A stretch of 21,632 bases of DNA from Desulfoprunum sp. (GTDB taxonomy: Bacteria > Desulfobacterota > Desulfobulbia > Desulfobulbales > Desulfocapsaceae): assembly GCA_030696435.1 (NCBI GenBank), contig JAUYSF010000058.1:1-21632 (forward strand), written 5' to 3'. Shown here in pieces: positions 7,765 to 16,414 of the stretch. Every line of letters begins with the position of its first letter. Within the stretch, counting starts at the first letter, position 1. The notes under the pieces were generated by a model. That model made no database searches and was not told where the DNA came from. It was given only the letters and a program-made list of their open reading frames with translations. A program made the position numbers and the translations under genes.

Positions 7765-9489
7765 ATGTCCATACGAAAAACAGTCTGCCTGAACGGTCTT
7801 CTTGTTGTTCTGGCCTTTGTCGTGGCAGGTTGTGGCGCCAACTTGGCTGAGCGTCCCGCTGACGGTCGACACATCACTCCCCTTGAGACACCGTTACCAA
7901 CAACAGTTCCGGAGATCGTCCAGACCCCCTCATTGCTTGTTCCCCCTGATTCGGAGGCAAAACTTGATGTGTATTCCGTAGTGGTATACGATGTCCCGGT
8001 GCAAGAGCTCTTGTTTGCAATGGCCCGTGATGCCTCCTTGAATCTTGACATACATCCCGGCATCAGTGGCAATGTCACGTTGAATGCCATTGATCAGACC
8101 ATGCCGCAAATCCTGGCCAGGATCGCCCGGCAGGTCGATATCCGCTGGGAGCTTGCCCGCCCCAACCTCATTGTCGAACCGGATACGCCTTTTCTGCGCA
8201 CCTATCGCATCGATTATGTCAACATTGCTCGGAAGTCCGTGGGTGAAGTAAACGTAGCCACCTCCATATCTACCACTGGTGCTTCCGGAGTCGGTGACAG
8301 TGGTGGTGGGGGAGGTGGTGACAACAATTCCACAACCAAAATCAGCCAGGAGTCCAACAATATGTTCTGGGCCACCCTGGTCGCCAACCTGCACGGCATT
8401 TTAGGCGAAAGTGGCGGTGGCGCTGGGGCTGCTGCAACGGGTGAAACTGCTGCAGCCCCGGCTGGAGCAGCAGGCACCGCTGCAGCCACGCCCGTTGCAA
8501 CTTCATCAAGTGTCATCATCAGTAATCCTGAAAGCGGCCTTATTTCGGTTCGGGCCACAAGCCGACAGCACGAGGATGTTCAGCGCTTTATTGATCTTCT
8601 GCAAACCCGTGCCTTACAGCAGGTGCTCATCGAGGCCACTGTGGTGGAGGTGCGTCTGAAAGATCAGTATCAGACGGGGGTTGATTGGGCATCCCTCGGT
8701 CGCGACGGCGGTCAATTCGGTTTTATCCAGAGTTTGACCGGTATCAATCTGGCGAGCCCGCCTGTGAGCACATTGACCATTGACAAGAGCGCCGGCCCGG
8801 ACGCTCTGACCGGAACCATAAAGCTTTTAGAGCAGTTTGGTGACCTCAAAGTGTTGTCCAGCCCTAAGGTGATGGTGTTAAATAACCAGACCGCCATGCT
8901 CAAAGTAGTGGATAACAAAGTGTATTTTACCGTCGAAGTCACAGCAGGCACTGCAGCTACTGCAACCAGCCCGGCAACCCCTGCCACCTACACGAGTACC
9001 GTGCACACCGTACCTGTCGGCTTCGTCATGGCCGTGACGCCCCAGGTCAGCGAAAGCGAGCAGGTCACTCTCAATGTTCGGCCGACTATCTCACGGATCA
9101 TCGGCTTTGTGAATGATCCCAGCCCAGCTTTGGCAGTATATAATATAATAAACCGGGTACCGGAAGTTCAGGTCCGGGAAGTAGAGTCGATCCTCAAGGT
9201 GGCCAGTGGCCAGATTGGCGTGCTTGGCGGTCTGATGCAGGATACACTGGATAAAAGCACCGCCGGGATCCCTGGTATCTCGCATGTTCCCTTGCTTGGC
9301 AATCTGTTCAGCTATCGGGACGATTCTGCAAGCAAAACTGAGTTGGTTATTTTTCTGCGACCAGTGGTGATCCATCAGGCCAGCCTGGACGGTGACCTGC
9401 AGCAGTTCAAGAACCAACTGCCCACTTCGCAGCCGGTCCCTCCCAGCCCCTTTCCGAACAGGCAGTTATTTGATCCGGAGATGCAATGA
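7765..9489 (+). CDS. mshL: MshL-like secretin lipoprotein (outer-membrane pilus channel)
   Basis: Predicted to form the outer-membrane pore through which the pilus passes. The 574-residue precursor begins MSIRKTV, a hydrophobic stretch and VAGC, giving a lipidated Cys23. An STN/secretin N-terminal region follows (about 70-130, VYDVPVQELLFAMARD). Two low-complexity Gly and Ala/Gly-rich inserts lie at about 173-190 and 216-248, then the secretin core (about 285-555), including the VLGGLMQD and IPGISHVPLLGNLF signatures and a closing LVIFLRPVVI. The ATG at 7765 follows GGAG and makes a clean lipoprotein signal. An in-frame ATG at 7717, with its own AGAGGT, would put 16 residues ahead of the signal and is less likely. 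The stop overlaps the next start by four bases. Secretin identity is certain; MshL subfamily rests on context and N-terminus. Confidence 0.9.
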   Translation: MSIRKTVCLNGLLVVLAFVVAGCGANLAERPADGRHITPLETPLPTTVPEIVQTPSLLVPPDSEAKLDVYSVVVYDVPVQELLFAMARDASLNLDIHPGISGNVTLNAIDQTMPQILARIARQVDIRWELARPNLIVEPDTPFLRTYRIDYVNIARKSVGEVNVATSISTTGASGVGDSGGGGGGDNNSTTKISQESNNMFWATLVANLHGILGESGGGAGAAATGETAAAPAGAAGTAAATPVATSSSVIISNPESGLISVRATSRQHEDVQRFIDLLQTRALQQVLIEATVVEVRLKDQYQTGVDWASLGRDGGQFGFIQSLTGINLASPPVSTLTIDKSAGPDALTGTIKLLEQFGDLKVLSSPKVMVLNNQTAMLKVVDNKVYFTVEVTAGTAATATSPATPATYTSTVHTVPVGFVMAVTPQVSESEQVTLNVRPTISRIIGFVNDPSPALAVYNIINRVPEVQVREVESILKVASGQIGVLGGLMQDTLDKSTAGIPGISHVPLLGNLFSYRDDSASKTELVIFLRPVVIHQASLDGDLQQFKNQLPTSQPVPPSPFPNRQLFDPEMQ

Positions 9490-11180
9490 GTCTATTGATG
9501 GAGGCCTTACGCAAGGCTGAACATAAAAAACAGGCAGCCGGGGTTGACAGCCCTCCGGAGCCGGTTGATCGGGAAACCCGTCCTGATGAACAGTTATTGT
9601 CTCAAACGCAACCCTCCATGCAGAAAGCCGAGGATGCAGATATTGGTCTGAAGCTGTCGACGGATGAGACCCTGAAAATTGAGGGCGAAAACGAAGACGG
9701 GACGACGGAATCCGCAGAGGAAGACACCAACGATACGCTCGATGTTTGGGAAAGTGAGGAGGACGCAACGAAAATTTCCCTGGTGGAAGATCCTGCCTCG
9801 TTCGATCTGCAACCGGAGGTACATGTCGATTTTGGGGCTGCGCCTGATCCGGTTATTGAATTTCCAGCCGAGGAAGCAGTACAGGCATTGGACGTACCTG
9901 AATTTATACATGAATTGCAGCCTGCATCCGATATTCCCGCAGTGTCTGTTATTGCTACGACCGGTGCTTCAATGGCAGCCTCCAGGCAGGCTGCCCAGGC
10001 GGTGTTTGTCGCCAAAAACAAGCACCAACGCCTGACTCGCAATCGGCGATTGCTTCTCGTGGGGATGGTGGCAGTGTTTATGATGCTTGGGACGGCTGGG
10101 TATCTGTTTTTTTCCCACCAAACAACCATGATGAACTTCACCAAATCTATTGTACCTGTCAAGACGGTTGCTCCTCCTGCCGAACCGGTGAATGTCCCAC
10201 AGAAAGCAGCCGAGGTTGAACCAAGCAGCCCGACTGCGCCTGTGCTTACCGACGCGGGGAAAACGCAAGCTGTCAGTGATGGTGCGGCCGGATCTTCTGA
10301 ACAGAAATCGGTTAGTGACCAGCGGTCACCCCCTGTACAGGTTGGGAATGCCCTGCCTCAGACCGCACCTGGCTTACCTCAGGTCCTTGATGCAGTGCCA
10401 CAAGCAAAGATCCTTCCGGTGGCCTCTTCCTTGCCCATACCTGCGCCCACAGCCGTATCTCCATCCAGGCAGGACCTTCCTGCCGCGCCCCAACTCGAAC
10501 CGAAACCGTTGCCGCTGCCCGAGTATCAAACACTTTCTCAGTCTGCAATCAGTATCACCCACCATGAATCACGACCACAGATAGATCCATTATCAACAGA
10601 GGCATATGCGGCGTATCAGCAAGGCGATTTTGCCCAGTCCAGACGCAATTACCAGCAGATCCTCCAGGCCAACCCTGAACATCGTGGCGCCATGCTTGGC
10701 CTGGCCGCTCTTGCAATGCACTCGAAAGAGGTGGACCTGGCGCGTGATCTCTATCTGCGATTGTTGGAGCGTGATCCCTCCGATCCTCTGGCCAAGGTTG
10801 GCCTTATGGCGATCATGCCGAAGGGTGACCCTGCGAGCACGGAAAGCGAGTTGAAACTTCTCCTTGAGGTGCATCCAAACATTGCCCCGCTCTCGTTTTC
10901 TCTAGGTAACCTGTATGCTGCCGGGCAGCGCTGGAACGAGGCGCAACAGGCCTATTTCAATGCCTTGCAGGCAGCCGGAAAGGCCGCATCCCGACCGGAG
11001 GCGGTATCTCCGGATTATCCATTTAATCTGGCGGTAAGCTTGGAACATCTCAATCAATTCAGTCTGGCCGTCAGATATTATCGGCAGGCCTTAAAACTTG
11101 CAGCTCAACATCCTGCCGGTTTTGACCGGGAAGCTTTACGGCAGAGACTGGATAATCTCAACCAGATAGAGACGCAATGA
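9486..11180 (+). CDS. mshN: MshN-like TPR protein, single-pass membrane
   Basis: Its 564 residues begin MSLLMEALRKAEHKK, the short amphipathic opening seen in MshN and GspB-like accessory proteins. A long acidic cytoplasmic stretch (about 50-150) leads to a single membrane helix (about 188-209). Then come a Pro/Ala/Gln-rich periplasmic linker and TPR repeats from about 372 to the end (AYQQGDFAQSRRNYQQILQ and further units). MshN belongs to the MSHA biogenesis machinery, and its TPRs are thought to support secretin or pilus assembly. GGAG lies five bases before the ATG, and ATG overlaps the secretin stop. Its end overlaps the assembly ATPase in the same way. Sequence conservation in this family is low, so the call depends on the N-terminal motif, topology and gene order L-N-E-G. 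Confidence 0.75.
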   Translation: MSLLMEALRKAEHKKQAAGVDSPPEPVDRETRPDEQLLSQTQPSMQKAEDADIGLKLSTDETLKIEGENEDGTTESAEEDTNDTLDVWESEEDATKISLVEDPASFDLQPEVHVDFGAAPDPVIEFPAEEAVQALDVPEFIHELQPASDIPAVSVIATTGASMAASRQAAQAVFVAKNKHQRLTRNRRLLLVGMVAVFMMLGTAGYLFFSHQTTMMNFTKSIVPVKTVAPPAEPVNVPQKAAEVEPSSPTAPVLTDAGKTQAVSDGAAGSSEQKSVSDQRSPPVQVGNALPQTAPGLPQVLDAVPQAKILPVASSLPIPAPTAVSPSRQDLPAAPQLEPKPLPLPEYQTLSQSAISITHHESRPQIDPLSTEAYAAYQQGDFAQSRRNYQQILQANPEHRGAMLGLAALAMHSKEVDLARDLYLRLLERDPSDPLAKVGLMAIMPKGDPASTESELKLLLEVHPNIAPLSFSLGNLYAAGQRWNEAQQAYFNALQAAGKAASRPEAVSPDYPFNLAVSLEHLNQFSLAVRYYRQALKLAAQHPAGFDREALRQRLDNLNQIETQ

Positions 11181-12886
11181 TCCCGAAAGGAACCAAAAAA
11201 CCGCTGGGTACAGTTCTGGTTGAACAGGGTTTTGTTTCTGAAGACCAGTTGCGCATCGCCCTGCAGGAACAAAAACTGACGAATAAACCACTTGGCAAGA
11301 CCTTGATCGAATTGGGTTTTGTCACGGACGCCATTATTCGCGATGTCTTGAGCGAAAATATCGGACAGGGGAGTGTTGATCTTACCCATACGGTCATTGA
11401 CGCCGAGACACTGAAGCTGGTGCCGCAAGATATGGCCCGGCGGTACAATATTTTACCGCTTTCTTTCGATAAGTCGGCAAACAAACTCACGCTGGCCATG
11501 GCCGATACCTTTAACGTGGTGGCCATGGACCAAGTTCTGGCCCTGCACCGCGGAGCATTTCAGGTCACTGCCGTGCTCAGCGGCGAGGCGGATATTATCC
11601 GAGCCATCGAGCAGTTTTACGGATTTGAACTTTCCATTGACGGTATCCTGCGAGAAATCGAAACCGGAGAAATTGACTACCAGAGTCTGCAACTGGGTAA
11701 TAATGAATACAGCCATCCTATGGTGCGTCTCATCGATGCCCTGCTGGCAGATGCGGTACAACGCGGGGCTTCCGATATCCATTTTGAGCCGGAGGCCGGG
11801 TTCCTGCGCATACGCTACCGTGTTGATGGGGTTCTCCGTCAGATCCGCAGTCTGCATAAGAATTATTGGCCGGCCATGGTGGTACGCCTCAAGGTAATCA
11901 GCACTATGAATATCGCTGAATCACGGGCGCCGCAAGATGGCCGCATTTCTCTTTCTCTGGTCGGTCGGCAGATTGACTTCCGGGTCGCAGCCCAACCCAC
12001 TATCCATGGCGAGAATATTGTTCTGCGTATTCTCGATCGCCAGAAAGGTATTGTTGCTTTGGATAAACTGGGGTTGACCGACGACAATCTTGACCAGCTC
12101 AAGCTCATGCTGGCCAGGCCGGAAGGGATCATCATGGTTACCGGTCCTACGGGAAGCGGCAAAACCACCACCCTCTATTCGGTATTGAATCACGTGAATA
12201 CCGAAGCAGTCAATATTATGACCATGGAGGATCCGGTGGAATACCCCATGGTCTTGATCCGTCAGTCATCGATCAATGAGAATGCTAAAATGGGCTTTGC
12301 CGATGGCATTCGCTCGATGATGCGGCAGGATCCGGATATCATCCTGGTTGGAGAGATCCGGGACCATGAGACCGCAGAAATGGCTTTCCGCGCCGCCATG
12401 ACCGGCCATCAGGTCTTTTCAACCCTGCACACCAATTCGGCGGTCGGGGCCATCCCCCGTCTGCTGGATATAGGGGTACTGCCTGATATCATGGCCGGCA
12501 ATATCATCGGTATTGTGGCCCAGCGGCTGGTCCGGCGTCTGTGTCCCCAATGCAAGCGCCCCTATCCGGCAGGTGAACTGGAACGAAAACTGCTTGGTGT
12601 GAACCCTGACCAGCAGGATGTCACTATTTACCAGTCTACCGGCTGTAAAGAATGTGAACAACAGGGCTATAAAGGTCGGACCACGGTCATGGAGCTGTTG
12701 AGAATCAATGCCGACCTGGAAGAATCGATCGCCAAGCGGCTCAGTACCCGTGAGTTGCTGAACAAAGCCTTGGCCGGTGGTTTTCAGCCGCTGGCCAACG
12801 ATGCCTGCCGTCGGGTACTGGATGGCACCACCAGTCTGGATGAAATCAGCAGGGTGGTGGACCTTACCGATCGTCTGACTAATTAG
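11177..12886 (+). CDS. mshE: MshE/GspE/PilB-type pilus assembly ATPase
   Basis: Cytoplasmic hexameric ATPase predicted to power pilin polymerisation; 569 residues. The N-terminal MshEN (GspE_N) domain has two LGxxL repeats, at about 8-32 and 38-60. The motor domain shows Walker A GPTGSGKT at 323-330, the Asp-box region near MEDPVEYP, Walker B-like DIILVGEIRD at 387-396 and the His-box FSTLHTNSA. Paired cysteines C456/C459 and C490/C493 form the tetracysteine zinc site found in GspE/PilB extension ATPases. The MshEN domain of Vibrio MshE binds c-di-GMP through RLGxxL-type motifs. Here both copies read KPLG, with proline where arginine is usual, so binding is uncertain. ATG overlaps the upstream stop; GspF-like platform follows 20 bases downstream. 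The tetracysteine site argues against a PilT retraction ATPase. Confidence 0.92.
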   Translation: MIPKGTKKPLGTVLVEQGFVSEDQLRIALQEQKLTNKPLGKTLIELGFVTDAIIRDVLSENIGQGSVDLTHTVIDAETLKLVPQDMARRYNILPLSFDKSANKLTLAMADTFNVVAMDQVLALHRGAFQVTAVLSGEADIIRAIEQFYGFELSIDGILREIETGEIDYQSLQLGNNEYSHPMVRLIDALLADAVQRGASDIHFEPEAGFLRIRYRVDGVLRQIRSLHKNYWPAMVVRLKVISTMNIAESRAPQDGRISLSLVGRQIDFRVAAQPTIHGENIVLRILDRQKGIVALDKLGLTDDNLDQLKLMLARPEGIIMVTGPTGSGKTTTLYSVLNHVNTEAVNIMTMEDPVEYPMVLIRQSSINENAKMGFADGIRSMMRQDPDIILVGEIRDHETAEMAFRAAMTGHQVFSTLHTNSAVGAIPRLLDIGVLPDIMAGNIIGIVAQRLVRRLCPQCKRPYPAGELERKLLGVNPDQQDVTIYQSTGCKECEQQGYKGRTTVMELLRINADLEESIAKRLSTRELLNKALAGGFQPLANDACRRVLDGTTSLDEISRVVDLTDRLTN

Positions 12887-12906
12887 ACACTACACGCTTC
12901 TTCGCC

Positions 12907-14112
12907 ATGGCACTTTTTCAATATAAAGCCCTCACCAGCAAAGGAAAAACAAGAACGGGGAACCTGGATGCCGCCAATATCGCCGATCTGGAAAAACGCC
13001 TGCTCCGAATGGGCCTCGACCTCATCACCTGCAATATCCGAAACCCAAAAAAACCTATGCTCGGCGTGCGCAAGGTGCAGAGGATCGACCTGATCAACTT
13101 CTGCTTTCATATGGAGCAGCTTATTGTGGCAGGGGTGCCGCTGCTGGAAGGATTGGCCGACCTGCGCGATAGTTTGGAGCATCCCCGCTTTCAGGAGGTG
13201 ATTGCCAACCTGATAGACGAAGTGGAAGGAGGAAAGACTCTTTCCGGTGCCATGGCCGAGCATCCTGTGGTGTTTGATGTCTTATTTATCAATCTGATTA
13301 TCGCAGGTGAAGCAACCGGGCAATTGGGAGATATTTTCGCCTCTCTCACCAGGACCATCAAGTGGCAGGACGAACTTGTTTCAACAACCAAGAAGCTGTT
13401 GCTCTTCCCGGCTTTTGTCGGCTCAGTGGTTCTTGCCGTCACTTTTTTTCTGATGATCTACCTTGTACCCCAGTTGGTAGGATTCATCAAAGAGATGGGG
13501 GGCAAATTACCGTTTCATACCCGGGCGCTGATCGCGACCTCGAATTTTTGTGTTCATTACTGGTATGTTCTTTTGATTGTGCCCATTGTCCTTTTTTTTG
13601 GGATCAGATTTCTAGCCGCTAAGAGTGCCAGGGTGCGATACCTGCTGGATGACTGGAAACTGAGAATCTGGTTGATTGGGCCTGTATTGAAAAAGATTCT
13701 GCTTTCACGCTTTGCCAATTTTTTCGCCATGATGTATGCGGCGGGCATCCCGATTTTGGATTGTCTGGAGATTGCAGAGGGAATAGTGGGTAATGTGGTT
13801 ATCAAAGAGGCATTACAAGAAGTCGGAGCAGATATCAAAGCAGGAATTGGAATTGCCGCAAGCTTTGAAAACAGCGGCTTGTTTCCGCCTCTGGTGGTGC
13901 GAATGTTGAAAGTTGGGGAAACCACCGGGGCCTTGGATCATGCCCTGCTCAATGTCAGTTATTTTTATGATCGGGATATTCAAGATGCAATCACGAAGGT
14001 TCAGGCGATGATCGAGCCGGCCATGACCGTTATTCTCGGGGCAATACTCGGTTGGGTTATGCTTTCGGTACTCGGTCCGATTTACGATACGATCAGCAAA
14101 ATCAAGATGTGA
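12907..14112 (+). CDS. mshG: MshG/GspF/PilC-type inner-membrane platform protein
   Basis: A 401-residue polytopic protein opening MALFQYKALTSKGK, the usual start of the GspF family. Two GspF repeats are visible, each a helical cytoplasmic domain followed by membrane helices: the first with MEQLIVAGVPLLEGL and a helix near 175-195, the second with MMYAAGIPILDCLEIAEG and a final helix near 375-395. GEATGQLGD and GETTGALDHAL occupy equivalent places in the repeats. It forms the inner-membrane base that the assembly ATPase is thought to rotate. Twenty bases separate it from the ATPase gene and no clear ribosome site is seen, so translation may be coupled. Family assignment is firm; the MshG name rests on neighbours. 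Confidence 0.9.
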   Translation: MALFQYKALTSKGKTRTGNLDAANIADLEKRLLRMGLDLITCNIRNPKKPMLGVRKVQRIDLINFCFHMEQLIVAGVPLLEGLADLRDSLEHPRFQEVIANLIDEVEGGKTLSGAMAEHPVVFDVLFINLIIAGEATGQLGDIFASLTRTIKWQDELVSTTKKLLLFPAFVGSVVLAVTFFLMIYLVPQLVGFIKEMGGKLPFHTRALIATSNFCVHYWYVLLIVPIVLFFGIRFLAAKSARVRYLLDDWKLRIWLIGPVLKKILLSRFANFFAMMYAAGIPILDCLEIAEGIVGNVVIKEALQEVGADIKAGIGIAASFENSGLFPPLVVRMLKVGETTGALDHALLNVSYFYDRDIQDAITKVQAMIEPAMTVILGAILGWVMLSVLGPIYDTISKIKM

Positions 14113-15734
14113 GCGACCAGGAAATGCCCTTCTTTCAAACCATGACCACTGTCCGTGTTTTGCTCCTGACCTCACAGGGGCTGCATGTTTTTTCCTGGCA
14201 GAAGGATGTTCTCTCTCCGGTCGGGAAGTTCTCAGCCGATGAACGTGGTCTGGCCGAGTTCAACCGGTATCTGAGCTCTTCGCTTGACATCCCGGTGTAT
14301 CTTGTTGCTGATATTATCGAAGAGGACTTCCGCATTGAACCCGTAGCCCATGTCTTGGGAAAAGATCGGAAAGTGCTTCTTGAACGAAAGCTCTTCCAAT
14401 TCTTTCGGACCTCCGAATATCGCTCTGCCAGAATCCAGGAGAGGGAAGAGGGCGGTCGGCGGGACGACAGGGTGCTTTTCAGTGCTCTGACCAATAGTGA
14501 TCGGCTCACTTTCTGGATTCATAGCATTCTGGACAAAAAAATCCAGATCAAAGGCATCATCTCTGTGCCGTTGCTGATGGAGTTATTCACCGAGTTCCTG
14601 CATCTTGATAAGGTCCCGCATCTGTTGCTGGTCAACCTGGAGAAGCATAGCGGTCTGCGCCAGACCTATCTACAGCGGAGTCGACTGAAATTCAGCCGTC
14701 TTCTTTCGCAGGCCACGACCATGGATGGTAGTCTGGCGGAGATGATATTGGCCGAATGCAGTCATACCCGGCAATATCTGGAAAGGTTGAAACTCCTGCC
14801 CCATGATCAGCCTCTGGACATTCATATCTATGTTCAGGACGGGTCCGGAGACGAGCTTGGTAAGAATCTGGCGAACAGCGCGTTGTTGCACTTTCATTTC
14901 CATGAGACCGGGATGACAGCTGCTGAACTCAATATCGATCCAGCATTGACAGGCGACCAGGGAGAAGTTTTCCTTTGCCTGGTGCAGGCATTGCGCACCA
15001 AAAGGTTGTTCAATGCCTATGGTCCGGCCCCGGTCATCCGCTACCATCGTCTCCATCAAATCCGTCGGGGATTGATTGTCGGCACATCCTTGATCGTCGC
15101 TGTCGCCCTGCTGGCGGGAGCTTCTCTGTTGATTGACGGATTTGACAAACGTACAGCGCAAAATATGCTCGATCAGCAAGCATTGATGTTCAAGCGTCAA
15201 CACCAGAAGCTGAGTGAAGATTTTCCGGAGACCCCGATCCCGGCCGAGGTTATGAAAAACGTCGTGGAATCGGTTGAGCGCATCCAGCAACAGGCGGTTT
15301 CTCCAACGCAGATAATGACCTTGATAAGCCGGGCTGTGGCTCTCAGTCCGGGCATTCGTCTGCAGCAACTCGACTGGCAGCTGTCCGCCCCTGTCGAGAC
15401 CGTGGACGGCCAACCCACCGAAGGACAACCTGAAACCGCAATAGGGGGAGAGAAGAAGGTCGAGGTTCCAGCACTCGTGCCAGGTCTGCTCGCAGGAAAG
15501 GCACATGTGACCACCACCCTGAATGGCGTTGTTTTCCCCAGTGGTGGATACTGGGATGCTCAGCGCAGTGTCACCGGTTTTATCGCTGCTCTGGAACAGA
15601 TCCCCGGCCTGAAGGTCACGCCAGTCTCAATGCCCACGGAAACCAACCCTGATGCGACTGTCAAGGCGACTCTGGACGACAGCGATATTCTGGCCGAGTT
15701 CTCATTAAAACTCGAGTATAAGCTGATGCCATGA
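14109..15734 (+). CDS. MshI/PilM-PilN-like (GspL topology) pilus assembly protein
   Basis: A 541-residue protein with a large cytoplasmic N-terminal region (about 1-315, opening TTVRVLLLTSQGLHVFSW), one membrane helix (about 321-343) and a periplasmic part with a coiled coil and an alpha/beta region (ending AEFSLKLEYKLMP). This layout resembles GspL, or PilM joined to PilN, and its place before PilO- and PilP-like genes supports an inner-membrane alignment-complex role. Canonical actin-fold ATP motifs are not obvious, so nucleotide binding is unproven. Start: GTG at 14109 overlaps the previous stop as GTGA, like other joints in this operon. ATG at 14124 follows AGGA too closely, and ATG at 14142 is also possible. 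Function is inferred from topology and context rather than strong similarity. Confidence 0.68.
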   Translation: MSDQEMPFFQTMTTVRVLLLTSQGLHVFSWQKDVLSPVGKFSADERGLAEFNRYLSSSLDIPVYLVADIIEEDFRIEPVAHVLGKDRKVLLERKLFQFFRTSEYRSARIQEREEGGRRDDRVLFSALTNSDRLTFWIHSILDKKIQIKGIISVPLLMELFTEFLHLDKVPHLLLVNLEKHSGLRQTYLQRSRLKFSRLLSQATTMDGSLAEMILAECSHTRQYLERLKLLPHDQPLDIHIYVQDGSGDELGKNLANSALLHFHFHETGMTAAELNIDPALTGDQGEVFLCLVQALRTKRLFNAYGPAPVIRYHRLHQIRRGLIVGTSLIVAVALLAGASLLIDGFDKRTAQNMLDQQALMFKRQHQKLSEDFPETPIPAEVMKNVVESVERIQQQAVSPTQIMTLISRAVALSPGIRLQQLDWQLSAPVETVDGQPTEGQPETAIGGEKKVEVPALVPGLLAGKAHVTTTLNGVVFPSGGYWDAQRSVTGFIAALEQIPGLKVTPVSMPTETNPDATVKATLDDSDILAEFSLKLEYKLMP

Positions 15735-16414
15735 AAATCAATTCTTCTTCTCAGCAGCAGGATAGGCTCCTGCTCAAATGGCCGGTGCTGTTATTGGTAC
15801 TCGGCATACTGGTGAGTGCTGTCTGGTGTGGTGGTGTTTACCAGTTCAGGGAGAGCAATAACAGGGCACTGCAGGTAGCTCGGACAAATCGGATACAGAT
15901 GGAAACATCGGTACGGCAGATCGAGGATGAAGCAAAAACCGTTCGCGGGTTTATTGATCGTTACCGGCAACTGACAACAGATGGGCTGATCAACGATGAA
16001 GACCGCCTGGAATTGGTGGAGACCGTAGATCGCATCCGTGCCAAGCATAAGCTCTATCCGGTGCAGGTTGACATCGAGCAGCAAGCGATACTTCCCCTGG
16101 GCCAGGATGGCGGACAAGAGAATTCAGGAAATGGCATTTCATTGCGGGCCAGCCGGATTCAGATAAGCATGCCCCTGCTGCACGAAGAAGATCTTTCCCA
16201 TCTGCTCGATGAGCTGCACGACATGAATCGGGGGATTTTCGTGGCTGAAACGTGTTCCATTAAGCGTACCGATAGTGAATTAGGGAATGCTCGCCCGGTG
16301 TTGCACGAGAATTTAATCGCATCCTGCAAAATCCTGTGGCTGACCTTGAAGCGGGAAGGAGGCGGCAATGGACAAGACAATGGCAGCAAACAACAGGAGC
16401 CGGCGAACAGGTGA
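15731..16414 (+). CDS. MshJ/PilO-like alignment-complex protein
   Basis: A 227-residue bitopic protein: a short cytoplasmic tail, one membrane helix (about 17-37), a coiled coil (about 40-85) and a periplasmic domain ending in a hydrophilic Gly/Gln-rich tail. That is the topology of PilO/GspM/MshJ, which pairs with PilN-like proteins to connect platform and secretin. The segment LRASRIQISMPLLHEEDLSHLLDEL resembles the strand-helix unit of PilO-like ferredoxin folds. The start overlaps the upstream gene as ATGA, and the stop shares one base with the next start. Sequence similarity is weak; context carries the call. Confidence 0.62.
   Translation: MKINSSSQQQDRLLLKWPVLLLVLGILVSAVWCGGVYQFRESNNRALQVARTNRIQMETSVRQIEDEAKTVRGFIDRYRQLTTDGLINDEDRLELVETVDRIRAKHKLYPVQVDIEQQAILPLGQDGGQENSGNGISLRASRIQISMPLLHEEDLSHLLDELHDMNRGIFVAETCSIKRTDSELGNARPVLHENLIASCKILWLTLKREGGGNGQDNGSKQQEPANR

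Noticed and set aside
14670..15506. A 278-codon minus-strand frame opposite the MshI-like gene
   Set aside because: Antisense to a gene fixed by overlapping starts and stops on both sides; composition is typical of a shadow frame rich in Gln, His and Arg.
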